A stretch of 64,000 nucleotides of DNA. It comes from Lachnospiraceae bacterium (GTDB taxonomy: Bacteria; Bacillota; Clostridia; Lachnospirales; Lachnospiraceae). The position numbers were made by a program, and so were the translations under genes. The stretch is from assembly GCA_910574965.1 (NCBI GenBank), contig CAJTDB010000004.1, positions 62,001-126,000 on the forward strand, in the 5' to 3' direction. Shown here in pieces: positions 55,937 to 64,000 of this stretch. The notes under the pieces are model-generated. The model was not told the DNA's origin. It saw nothing but the letters and a program-made list of their open reading frames with translations, and did not search any database. Position 1 is the first letter of the stretch, and each line of letters opens with the position of its first letter.

Positions 55937-56624
55937 ATTTTGCAAGACCGGCTCCCTTCGATTTATCAGCCATCTGGACCTTATGCGGTATTTTCAGAAA
56001 GTTCTGCGAAGAGCCGAAATCGATATCTGTTACTCGGAAGGTTTCAGCCCGCATATGATTATGTCTTTTGCGTCGCCTCTGAGTCTTGGCCTGACCAGCA
56101 GAGGCGAGTATGTGGATATTCGCGTTCATAAAGCGCCTTCTTCCGCAGAGGCATTGGAGCGGATGAATGCGGTGACGGTGGAAGGCATGGAAGTTCTTCG
56201 TTTTCGCCGTCTGCCCGAACAGAGCAAAAATGCCATGTCCATCGTGGCGGCTGCGGATTACGAGGTCCGGTTCCGGGAAGAACAAAAGCTGCCAAAGGAA
56301 TGGGCGGAAAAGCTGGCAAAATATCTGGAACAGCCTGCGATCTGCATTCAGAAAGAGACAAAAAAAGGAAAGCAGGAGGTGGATATTCGCCCGTGGATCT
56401 ATGCCTGCAGTGTCCGGGAGGGAGTAATCGATATGCAGTTGTCCGCCGGAAGCGTACACAATTTAAAGCCGGAGCTTCTGATGCAGTCATTTGGGGAATG
56501 GGCCGGTTTTGCAGTGCCGGCATCAGCACTTTTGATTCACCGAACGGAACTTTATGCCGATCTGGGCACGGAGACGGAACGAAAGCTTGTTCCGCTGGAA
56601 GAACTGGGGGAAGACATTGGATAG
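55920..56624 (+). CDS. TIGR03936/DUF2344 protein, partner of the radical SAM enzyme
   Basis: A 234-residue protein starting IRIKFCKTGSLRFISHLD, the family N-terminus. The region SEGFSPHMIMSFASPLSLGL near 41-60 is also typical. In many bacteria it is the C-terminal half of the TIGR03960 protein; here it is a separate gene whose first 17 bases overlap the end of the radical SAM gene. AAAGGAGGTG lies seven bases upstream. RNA modification has been suggested for this pair from context only. It overlaps the RNase G gene start by eight bases. Confidence 0.83.
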   Translation: MNIRIKFCKTGSLRFISHLDLMRYFQKVLRRAEIDICYSEGFSPHMIMSFASPLSLGLTSRGEYVDIRVHKAPSSAEALERMNAVTVEGMEVLRFRRLPEQSKNAMSIVAAADYEVRFREEQKLPKEWAEKLAKYLEQPAICIQKETKKGKQEVDIRPWIYACSVREGVIDMQLSAGSVHNLKPELLMQSFGEWAGFAVPASALLIHRTELYADLGTETERKLVPLEELGEDIG

Positions 56625-57810
56625 CATTCGGATTCTTACCCGGCTGCGGGAGGGAGTGTTGGCGGATGCACTCCTGGAGGATGGCTGTCTGACGGAACTG
56701 TCCCTTCTTCCGGAAGCCGGAACGTCGATTCTTGGAAATATCTATATCGGAAAAGTAAGAAATATTGTGAAAAATATTCAGGCAGCTTTTGTGGAGATTG
56801 AGGGCGGGCAGCTTTGTTATCTGCCGCTGGAGGAAGTTCGCGCCCCCATCTACACGCGGCCGAAGAAGCAGGAACAGCTCTTGCCTGGAGACGAGCTTTT
56901 CGTGCAGGTAAGCAGAGAGGCGGTGAAAACAAAGGCCCCGTCAGTGACTACGAACCTGAGTCTGACTGGAAAATATCTGGTGCTTACGACGGAAAACCGG
57001 GTTCTTGGATATTCTTCCCGATTAAAGTCTGAACAGAAGGCCCGGTTAAAAGCATGGATTGAAAAATGGGGGCCTCTGCCTTCAGGTCTGATCGTGAGGA
57101 CCAATGCGGGCGGGGCAGAAGAGAAAGAACTTTTAGAAGAATATCACCGGCTGTGTGAGCAGTATCATTTTCTGACCGAACAGGCTATACACCGGAACGT
57201 ATGTTCCTGCGTACTTCGAAGCCGTCCGGCATATCTGACATCGATTCTTGGAAGCAGAAGTGAAAGCCTGAAAGAGATCCTGACAGATGACCGGGAACTA
57301 TATGAACAGATACGGGAATTTCTCATGGAGGAAATGCCGAAAGACGCGGGGAAAGTTCGTCTCTATGAAGACAGGATGCTTCCGTTAAAAGCATTGTACC
57401 GTCTGGAAAAGGGGCTGGCCGACGGTCTTTGTGAAAAAGTCTGGCTGAAATCCGGCGCTTATCTGGTCATAGAGCCTACAGAGGCGCTGACGGTGATTGA
57501 TGTAAATACCGGAAAATATACCGGCGGCAGCAAGAAGCAGAAAGTCATACAGAAGATCAATCAGGAAGCAGCAAAAGAGATTGCAAGGCAGCTAAGGCTT
57601 CGCAATCTGTCGGGCATTATTCTGGTGGATTTTGTGGATATGAAGGAAAAAGAAGCCCAGGAGGAGCTTCTTGCCTTTATGAGGGAACTTTTGAAAAAAG
57701 ATCCCATGAAAGCAGCCGCTGTGGATCTGACCCCTTTAGGACTTATGGAACTGACCCGGAAAAAGCAGAGAAAGCCGCTTCTGGAGCAGGCGAAGGAGTG
57801 TGGAATATGA
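56617..57810 (+). CDS. rng: Ribonuclease G (RNase E/G family)
   Basis: A 397-residue endoribonuclease. An S1 domain occupies about 30-110 (GNIYIGKVRNIVKNIQAAFV). The catalytic metal-binding aspartates lie in VIDVNTGKYTGG near 293-304 and ILVDFVDM near 336-343. The C-terminal zinc-link cysteines of RNase E are absent, giving a short RNase G form. The start is TTG at 56617 after GGGGGAAG. The position between DUF2344 and prp is a conserved arrangement, consistent with rRNA or mRNA processing. Confidence 0.88.
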   Translation: MDSIRILTRLREGVLADALLEDGCLTELSLLPEAGTSILGNIYIGKVRNIVKNIQAAFVEIEGGQLCYLPLEEVRAPIYTRPKKQEQLLPGDELFVQVSREAVKTKAPSVTTNLSLTGKYLVLTTENRVLGYSSRLKSEQKARLKAWIEKWGPLPSGLIVRTNAGGAEEKELLEEYHRLCEQYHFLTEQAIHRNVCSCVLRSRPAYLTSILGSRSESLKEILTDDRELYEQIREFLMEEMPKDAGKVRLYEDRMLPLKALYRLEKGLADGLCEKVWLKSGAYLVIEPTEALTVIDVNTGKYTGGSKKQKVIQKINQEAAKEIARQLRLRNLSGIILVDFVDMKEKEAQEELLAFMRELLKKDPMKAAAVDLTPLGLMELTRKKQRKPLLEQAKECGI

Positions 57811-58121
57811 TACAAGTACAGTTCAAAAAGGAACAGGGACAGTACAAGAGTTTTCAGATAGAAGGACATGCGGAATATGCAGAAGAAGGGGAAGACATTA
57901 TATGTGCCGCAGTCTCGGCGCTGGTTATCAACACCATCAATTCCATTGAGCAGTTTACAGAGGATACATTTACCTGTGACTGCCAGGATGGTATGATTAA
58001 AAGCTGGGAGTTTCCTTCGGATGTTTCGGAAGCGACAGCGCTTCTGATGGATTCTCTGCGACTGGGACTTCAAAACGTGGAAAAGTCCTACGGAAAAACA
58101 TATATCCAGATCAAGGAATAA
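57807..58121 (+). CDS. prp: Ribosomal-processing cysteine protease Prp
   Basis: A 104-residue protease. H21 (in IEGHAEYA) and C33 (in DIICAAVSALV) match the catalytic His-Cys pair of Prp. It removes the N-terminal extension of ribosomal protein L27, and rpmA in this window has such an extension (MFNMNLQMF before AHKKG). Prp usually lies between rplU and rpmA; here it is about 2.3 kb upstream, directly coupled to RNase G by an ATGA overlap. This displacement may uncouple its expression from L27. Confidence 0.9.
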   Translation: MIQVQFKKEQGQYKSFQIEGHAEYAEEGEDIICAAVSALVINTINSIEQFTEDTFTCDCQDGMIKSWEFPSDVSEATALLMDSLRLGLQNVEKSYGKTYIQIKE

Positions 58122-58144
58122 AAAACAAGGAGGATAAGGACCAT

Positions 58145-58675
58145 ATGCAAAACATTTTAGTTGTTGTCGACATGCAGAATGATTTTATTGACGGAGCTCT
58201 TGGAACAAAAGAGGCGGCTGCCATCGTACCGGGAGTACAGCAGAAAATCAGAGATTTTCAGGGAAAAGTATTTTTTACCAGAGATACCCATGGAACGGAT
58301 TATATGAGCACGCAGGAAGGGCAGAAACTTCCGGTTCCTCATTGTATCAAAGGAACAGACGGATGGCAGATCCATCCGGATCTTCAGCCGCTCTGTCAGG
58401 GAACACTTATTGATAAAGTGACTTTTGGATCATCAGAGCTGGCAGCCCTGCTTCAGGCAGAAGATCAAAAAGAGCCCGTGGACAGTATTACCTTCATCGG
58501 CCTTTGCACGGATATTTGCGTGATTTCGAATGCGCTTTTAGCCAAGGCATTTTTACCGGAGGCAAAGATAATTGTAGATGCTTCCTGCTGCGCAGGCGTT
58601 ACGCCCGAAAGTCACCGCAATGCGCTGGAAGCTATGAAAGTATGTCAGATACAAATTGAAGAATCATGTTGTTAA
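58145..58675 (+). CDS. pncA: Isochorismatase-fold cysteine hydrolase, nicotinamidase-like
   Basis: A 176-residue enzyme. The catalytic triad is D9 (VVVDMQNDF), K near 91 (LIDKVTFGS) and C near 125 (CTDICVIS). Metal-ligand candidates D and H lie in TRDTHGTDY. The probable reaction is nicotinamide to nicotinate for NAD salvage; nadD lies 4.2 kb downstream in the same direction. Other isochorismatase-like amidases share the triad, so the substrate is inferred. AAGGAGGA precedes the ATG. Confidence 0.78.
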   Translation: MQNILVVVDMQNDFIDGALGTKEAAAIVPGVQQKIRDFQGKVFFTRDTHGTDYMSTQEGQKLPVPHCIKGTDGWQIHPDLQPLCQGTLIDKVTFGSSELAALLQAEDQKEPVDSITFIGLCTDICVISNALLAKAFLPEAKIIVDASCCAGVTPESHRNALEAMKVCQIQIEESCC

Positions 58676-58744
58676 GAAGAAAAGTACAAGCATATGCTGT
58701 TCGAAACAGGGGGCAATAAAATACACGCACAAGGGGGAAGCATT

Positions 58745-60130
58745 ATGAATGAACAATCAGAAAACAAACAGGCCGCATCCCGCAGCAGATTTTCCGGCCG
58801 TTTGGGCTATGTGCTGTCGGTAGCCGGTTCTGCAGTGGGGCTTGGCAATATCTGGCGGTTTCCGTACCTGGCTGCAAAATACGGCGGCGGTATGTTTCTG
58901 CTTGTATATCTGATTTTGATGGTCACATTTGGTTATGTGCTCATCGTATCGGAGACGGCACTGGGACGTATGACGAGGAAAAGTCCGGCGGGAGCCTTCT
59001 GCACTTTCGGCAAAGGTCTGCCCTATCAGTTCGGCGGCTGGATCAATGCGGTCGTTCCTATGATGATTGTTCCTTACTACAGTGTGATTGGCGGATGGGT
59101 GCTGAAGTATCTGTTCGAATATATAAGGGGAAGTGCCTCCATACTGGCAGATGAGAACTACTTTACAGAATTTATTGCTTCCTCAGGAAGTGTGGAATTC
59201 TGGTTTGTTCTGTTTTCGGCGCTTGTATTCTTCGTGATTCTGGCGGGAGTCAAACGGGGGGTGGAGCGGGTATCTAAAGTCATGATGCCCATGCTGGTAA
59301 TCCTTGCCGTGTTTGTAACAATCTATTCTGTCACCCGGCCAGGTGCGTTAGAAGGCGTGAAATATTTTCTGATACCGAACTTTGAAACATTTTCCTGGAT
59401 GACGATTGTAGCTGCTATGGGGCAGATGTTCTATTCACTTTCGATTGCTATGGGTATTCTGTATACGTATGGATCCTATATTGGAAAGGATGTGGATATC
59501 GAAAAGTCTACCAAACAGGTTGAGTTTTTTGATACGGCCATTGCCCTGTTGGCCGGACTGATGATTATTCCTGCGGTGTTTGCGTTTTCCGGCGGAGATA
59601 TGAATGCACTGCAGGCAGGTCCGTCTCTTACTTTCATCACACTGCCTAAGATTTTTGCCAGCATGGGCATCGGAACGGTGGTAGGCATCGCCTTTTTCCT
59701 GATGTTTTTCTTTGCGGCCATCACAAGTGCCATCTCTTTGATGGAGACGAGCGTCTCTTCTTTTGAAGACGAACTGCACTGGAGCCGCCCCAAATGCTGC
59801 CTTTTGATGGCAGTTGTTACATTCGTGATCGGAACAGCTTCCTCTCTTGGATATGGAGCATGGGATTTTGTGAAAATCTTTGGGATGGCATTTCTTGATT
59901 TCTTTGATTTTCTTACGAATTCGGTCATGATGCCGCTGGCGGCTTTCTCCACCTGCATCCTGATCGTTCGGGTTGTTGGTTTTCAGAAGCTGGATGCGGA
60001 AGTAGAGTGCTCCTCGGCATTTTGCAGAAAAGGACTGTACCATTTCTTCATGAAATATCTGTCGGCTGTCTGCATTGCTGTCATTTTAATCAGCTCGGTT
60101 GCCAATGTGCTGGGAATTATTACATTGTAA
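58745..60130 (+). CDS. Sodium-dependent SNF/NSS-family transporter
   Basis: A 461-residue LeuT-fold transporter with about eleven helices. The sodium and substrate site motif in helix 1 is VAGSAVGLGNIWRFPYLAAK near 26-46, and helix 6 has the unwound segment (GQMFYSLSIAMG). It imports amino acids or related compounds using Na+. ATG 58745 follows AAGGGGGAAG; an open frame upstream is unlikely to be coding. It and the nicotinamidase-like gene separate prp from rplU. A branched terminator follows. Confidence 0.9.
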   Translation: MNEQSENKQAASRSRFSGRLGYVLSVAGSAVGLGNIWRFPYLAAKYGGGMFLLVYLILMVTFGYVLIVSETALGRMTRKSPAGAFCTFGKGLPYQFGGWINAVVPMMIVPYYSVIGGWVLKYLFEYIRGSASILADENYFTEFIASSGSVEFWFVLFSALVFFVILAGVKRGVERVSKVMMPMLVILAVFVTIYSVTRPGALEGVKYFLIPNFETFSWMTIVAAMGQMFYSLSIAMGILYTYGSYIGKDVDIEKSTKQVEFFDTAIALLAGLMIIPAVFAFSGGDMNALQAGPSLTFITLPKIFASMGIGTVVGIAFFLMFFFAAITSAISLMETSVSSFEDELHWSRPKCCLLMAVVTFVIGTASSLGYGAWDFVKIFGMAFLDFFDFLTNSVMMPLAAFSTCILIVRVVGFQKLDAEVECSSAFCRKGLYHFFMKYLSAVCIAVILISSVANVLGIITL

Positions 60131-60155
60131 CATACAGACTTTGCACTCAGTAAAG

Positions 60156-60230
60156 AAGCAGTATCCAAAAGGTGCTGGTGTTCGCCGGAATAAGGCGGGC
60201 TTTCACACCTTGGAGGTACTGCTTTTTTTA
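60156..60230 (+). terminator. Branched terminator after the transporter
   Basis: AAGCAGTA (60156-60163) pairs with TACTGCTT (60217-60224); within it TCCAAAAGGTG can pair with CACCTTGGAGG, and a small hairpin CGCC/GGCG sits inside. A T7 tract follows. The 293-base gap to rplU otherwise holds a palindrome and tandem repeat, a promoter and a leader. Confidence 0.8.
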
Positions 60231-60268
60231 TTTGGTGCAGACTTTAAACAGGGTTTATTCATGAAAAA

Positions 60269-60299
60269 TGAAACATAGTTTCAACTCATAGTTTCAACT
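60269..60299 (+). promoter_or_regulatory. Palindrome and 13-base tandem repeat upstream of the rplU promoter
   Basis: TGAAACATAGTTTCA (60269-60283) is a perfect 15-base palindrome, and CATAGTTTCAACT occurs twice in direct tandem (60274-60286, 60287-60299). It ends 13 bases before the -35 box. Its spacing suggests a protein-binding site; the protein is unknown. Confidence 0.5.
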
Positions 60300-60312
60300 A
60301 AAAAAATTCTGC

Positions 60313-60342
60313 TTGACACTCCCGCCGAAGACATGCTAATAT
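60313..60342 (+). promoter_or_regulatory. Promoter of the rplU-rpmA operon
   Basis: Consensus TTGACA (60313-60318), an 18-base spacer and TAATAT (60337-60342), preceded by an extended TG (TGCTAATAT). Transcription would start near 60349. Confidence 0.75.
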
Positions 60343-60349
60343 ATAACAG

Positions 60350-60420
60350 ATGCCGCGTGGCGGGGTTATAAGTCTGCATTTTGCAGCACCGAAGCCAGCG
60401 AGTAATGTTTTAGGAGGTGC
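60350..60420 (+). ncRNA. Probable L21 leader (ribosomal protein autoregulatory leader)
   Basis: The transcribed leader contains CCGC/GCGG pairing near 60352-60362, a hairpin CTGCA-TTT-TGCAG, and the segment GAAGCCAGCGAGTAATG just before TTTAGGAGG. Its position directly before rplU and this conserved end resemble the L21 leaders of Firmicutes, which are thought to sense L21. Structure was judged by eye. Confidence 0.6.
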
Positions 60421-60423
60421 CAT

Positions 60424-60732
60424 ATGTACGCGATTATTGCAACAGGTGGTAAACAGTATAAAGTATCCGAGGGCGATGTGATCAAAGTCGAGAAGTTAGG
60501 TGCAGAAGCCGGTTCTCATTATGTATTCGATCAGGTACTCGCAGTGTGCGATGATGCTCTTACCGTGGGTACTCCGGTAGTGGCAGGAGCTACCGTAGAA
60601 GCATCTGTGATCGGTGACGGAAAAGCAAAGAAAGTCATCGTTTACAAGTACAAGAGAAAAACCGGTTATCACAAGAAAAATGGTCACAGACAGCAGTACA
60701 CCGCTGTGAAGATCGAAAAGATCAACAAATAA
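60424..60732 (+). CDS. rplU: 50S ribosomal protein L21
   Basis: A 102-residue L21. [22 protein letters not shown] begins the family fold and [11 protein letters not shown]-like residues ([11 protein letters not shown]) near the C-terminus bind 23S rRNA. AGGAGG precedes the ATG. It leads the operon with rpmA. Confidence 0.97.
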   Translation: MYAIIATGGKQYKVSEGDVIKVEKLGAEAGSHYVFDQVLAVCDDALTVGTPVVAGATVEASVIGDGKAKKVIVYKYKRKTGYHKKNGHRQQYTAVKIEKINK

Positions 60733-60782
60733 GTTTGACGACAATTCATGACTCATACACGTAATCAGGGAGGTGTAGACCT

Positions 60783-61070
60783 ATGTTTAATATGAACCTT
60801 CAGATGTTCGCACATAAGAAAGGTGTCGGTTCTACCAAGAACGGCAGAGATTCCGAGTCCAAGAGATTAGGAGCTAAGAGAGCGGACGGACAGTTTGTAA
60901 AAGCTGGAAACATCCTTTACAGACAGCGCGGAACCAGAATTCATCCGGGTGTGAATGTGGGACGCGGCGGAGACGATACGCTGTTCGCACTGGCGGATGG
61001 TGTTGTACGTTTCGAGAGAAAAGGAAGAGACAGAAAGCAGGTTTCTGTTGTTCCGGTAGAGGCAAAATAA
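60783..61070 (+). CDS. rpmA: 50S ribosomal protein L27 with cleavable N-terminal extension
   Basis: A 95-residue L27. The first nine residues MFNMNLQMF form the Firmicutes extension, with the expected Prp cleavage between F9 and A10 of AHKKGVGST. Mature L27 residues then reach the peptidyl-transferase centre. A GGGAGGTG ribosome site is present. Retention of the extension blocks function in the family, so prp is presumed essential here too. Confidence 0.97.
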   Translation: MFNMNLQMFAHKKGVGSTKNGRDSESKRLGAKRADGQFVKAGNILYRQRGTRIHPGVNVGRGGDDTLFALADGVVRFERKGRDRKQVSVVPVEAK

Positions 61071-61086
61071 GAGCATCCTGTATAAA

Positions 61087-61128
61087 AAGGGGCTGTCGGG
61101 GGCGCATTTCCCGATGGCCCCTTGTTTC
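61087..61128 (+). terminator. Hairpin between rpmA and obgE
   Basis: GGGGC-TGT-CGGG (61089-61100) pairs with CCCG-ATG-GCCCC (61110-61121); the following TTGTTTC is a weak T-tract, so read-through into obgE is likely. Confidence 0.6.
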
Positions 61129-61162
61129 ATACAGAGTCTGTACCAGACGGGAAGGAGAGTGA

Positions 61163-62455
<1,293 letters not shown>

Positions 62456-62529
62456 GCCTTGAGCAGATCTCACAATGCATTGTGGATTGATATTGGCTGA
62501 TATTTTATATTTTTTATAGAGGAAAAATT

Positions 62530-62823
62530 ATGACAAGCAAGCAAAGAGCATTTTTAAAGGGGCTGGCGATGAACTTAGACCCCATATTCCAGATTGGAAA
62601 GAACAGCCTGACACCGGAGCTTACGGCGGCAGTTCAGGAAGCACTGGATGCAAGGGAGCTGATTAAGATCAGTGTGCTTCAAAACTGTCTGGATGATCCG
62701 AAAGAGTTGGCAGGGCTGATATCGGAGCGAACCCGTTCACAGGTGGTACAGGTGATCGGCAAAAAGATCGTGTTGTATAAAGAGGGAAAGGATGAGAAGA
62801 AAAAGATCGTCCTTCCGAAATAA
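62530..62823 (+). CDS. yhbY: YhbY/CRM-domain RNA-binding protein
   Basis: A 97-residue single CRM domain. KQRAFLKGLAMNLDPIFQIGKN at the start contains the conserved GxxL and IGK elements, and TRSQVVQVIGKKIVLYKE is the C-terminal part. CRM proteins bind rRNA precursors during 50S assembly. No strong ribosome site, only AGAGGAAAAATT, precedes it. Confidence 0.93.
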   Translation: MTSKQRAFLKGLAMNLDPIFQIGKNSLTPELTAAVQEALDARELIKISVLQNCLDDPKELAGLISERTRSQVVQVIGKKIVLYKEGKDEKKKIVLPK

Positions 62824-62834
62824 AGGCAAAACAC

Positions 62835-63455
62835 ATGGATAATATAAAAAGAACGGTAGGACTTATGGGCGGGACTTTTGATCCGGTTCATAATGCACAT
62901 TTGGCGCTGGCAAGGCAGGCATATGAACAGTTTTCACTGGATGAAATCTGGATGCTTCCCAACGGAAATCCCCCCCATAAAAAAAACACGAGACAGGCGG
63001 ATATGGAATGCCGGATGGAGATGCTTCGGCTGGCTATCCAAGATATCCCGTATCTGAAGCTTTGCGATATGGAACAGTCCGGACAGGACTATCATTATAC
63101 GTACGAAACGCTTGGGCAGCTCCGTAAGCAGTATCCGGATACTGGTTTTTATTTTATTATGGGGGCAGATTCACTGTTTGAATTTGACAACTGGAAAGAG
63201 CCGGGTATCATCAGCAGGGAATGCATTCTTCTGGCTGCAGTGAGAGATCACCGCAGGAAAGAGGAGATCCGGACACGGATCGAGGAGCTGAAGAAGCGGT
63301 ACGGGGCCAGGATCTATATGCTGGATACGCCAAACATGGATATTGCTTCGGAAGATATTCGGAGGGAACTGGCGGGGCATGGAGAGATTTCTCATATGGT
63401 TCCCTCTGCCGTGGCGGATTACATTGTCCGGCATCATCTGTATCGTTCTGTTTGA
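62835..63455 (+). CDS. nadD: Nicotinate-nucleotide adenylyltransferase
   Basis: A 206-residue NadD that adenylates nicotinate mononucleotide in NAD synthesis. GGTFDPVHNAHL near 11-22 is the (T/H)xGH-type signature, MGADSLFEFDNW near 109-120 is the substrate loop, and IASEDIRREL near 173-182 corresponds to the ISSTxIR motif. It follows yhbY by 11 bases and precedes yqeK. Confidence 0.95.
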   Translation: MDNIKRTVGLMGGTFDPVHNAHLALARQAYEQFSLDEIWMLPNGNPPHKKNTRQADMECRMEMLRLAIQDIPYLKLCDMEQSGQDYHYTYETLGQLRKQYPDTGFYFIMGADSLFEFDNWKEPGIISRECILLAAVRDHRRKEEIRTRIEELKKRYGARIYMLDTPNMDIASEDIRRELAGHGEISHMVPSAVADYIVRHHLYRSV

Positions 63456-63494
63456 AAGCGACAGTTAATCAAAATAAAACAGAGGTAAAATGAA

Positions 63495-64000
63495 ATGGAT
63501 GCGATCTGTATCAAGGATTTGAAAAAAGACCTGAAAAAAGAGATGGATGACAGCCGTTTTGAGCATACGATGGGTGTGATGTATACCTGCGGTGCGCTTG
63601 CTATGCGCTATGGCTATGATCTGGAGAAGGCCATGCTGGCGGGACTTATGCATGACTGTGCCAAATGTATGCCAAATGCGAAAAAGCTGAAGATGGCAGA
63701 GAAGCATCATCTGGAGATCACGGAGCTGGAGCGCAAAAATCCGTTTATGCTTCATGCAAAACTGGGAGCATTTCTGGCCAGAAAAAAATATGATATTGAA
63801 GATCCGGAGATCTTGGACGCCATCCGCTGGCATACGACCGGCCGGCCAAAGATGACGCTTCTGGATAAAATTGTATACATAGCCGATTACATTGAGCCAA
63901 AACGGGACAAGGCACCGCATCTGTCCAAGATCCGGCAGACGGCTTTCGTGGATCTGGATCAAACACTGATAATGATCCTGAAGGATACGATTGGTTATTT
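63495..64000 (+). CDS. yqeK: YqeK-type HD-domain hydrolase, cut by window end
   Basis: At least 168 residues are visible; no stop before the edge. The HD motif is complete so far: H in RFEHTMGV near 24, HD in LMHDCAK near 53-54, H in FMLHAKLGAF, and RWHTTGRPKMTLLDKIVYIADYIEP near 111-135, matching YqeK, an Ap4A hydrolase in Firmicutes. AGAGGT lies 11 bases before the ATG. The nadD-yqeK pair is conserved. Confidence 0.93.
   Translation, partial: MDAICIKDLKKDLKKEMDDSRFEHTMGVMYTCGALAMRYGYDLEKAMLAGLMHDCAKCMPNAKKLKMAEKHHLEITELERKNPFMLHAKLGAFLARKKYDIEDPEILDAIRWHTTGRPKMTLLDKIVYIADYIEPKRDKAPHLSKIRQTAFVDLDQTLIMILKDTIGY

Overview
The window looks like a chromosomal segment from a Lachnospiraceae-type Clostridium (gut Firmicutes, roughly 48-50% GC by eye). 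The grounds are strong AGGAGG-type ribosome sites, a Gram-positive LexA with a GAAC-N4-GTTC-type box, an L27 carrying the Firmicutes N-terminal extension together with the Prp protease that trims it, MsmX/DUF624-type sugar uptake genes, and the block rSAM-DUF2344-RNase G-prp-...-rplU-rpmA-obgE-yhbY-nadD-yqeK. Genus is not determined. No tRNA, rRNA, CRISPR array, prophage or insertion sequence was recognised.

Layout. 0-3 kb: end of a glycosyltransferase gene and a HAD-type protein of a surface-glycan cluster. 3-5.4 kb: a ClpP/TepA-like protease and a PepD dipeptidase. 5.6-8.9 kb: a three-gene MacB-type ABC exporter. 9.2-13.7 kb: an ACT-domain protein, then a two-component system co-transcribed with an unknown membrane-anchored protein and followed by a VanY-type D,D-carboxypeptidase. 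13.7-14.3 kb: lexA on the minus strand with its own SOS box. 14.6-21.1 kb: a complete F1Fo ATP synthase operon in which delta and alpha are fused into one polypeptide; a tandem hairpin repeat separates atpG from atpD.

21.2-35.5 kb is an alpha-glucan (maltodextrin-type) utilisation region: a LacI regulator with two operators around the transporter promoter, binding protein, two permeases, a DUF624 protein, an MsmX-like ATPase, two GH13 enzymes, a MATE transporter, an AraC regulator and MalQ. The GH13_31 and MATE genes have near-duplicate upstream blocks that look like AraC-type sites.

35.6-47.3 kb is the least explained region: two zinc-ribbon proteins, a 1,723-residue DUF4132 protein, a coiled-coil protein, a YgjP-like metallopeptidase, a C39-like cysteine peptidase behind a structured leader, and a membrane protein with Asp-box repeats. 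A tyrosine recombinase diverges from an AAA-ATPase/PD-(D/E)XK protein at 47.3-50.3 kb. 50.3-54 kb holds HAD, GNAT, SUKH-like and unknown membrane proteins. 54-64 kb is the conserved RNA/ribosome block, interrupted by a nicotinamidase-like hydrolase and an SNF-family Na+ symporter.

The items most worth following up are the delta-alpha ATP synthase fusion, a hairpin repeat family sitting directly upstream of ribosome sites at two loci, a strong excess of LexA-box-like palindromes inside genes, and the duplicated AraC-type regulatory block. All boundaries come from reading the sequence by eye; no database search was run.
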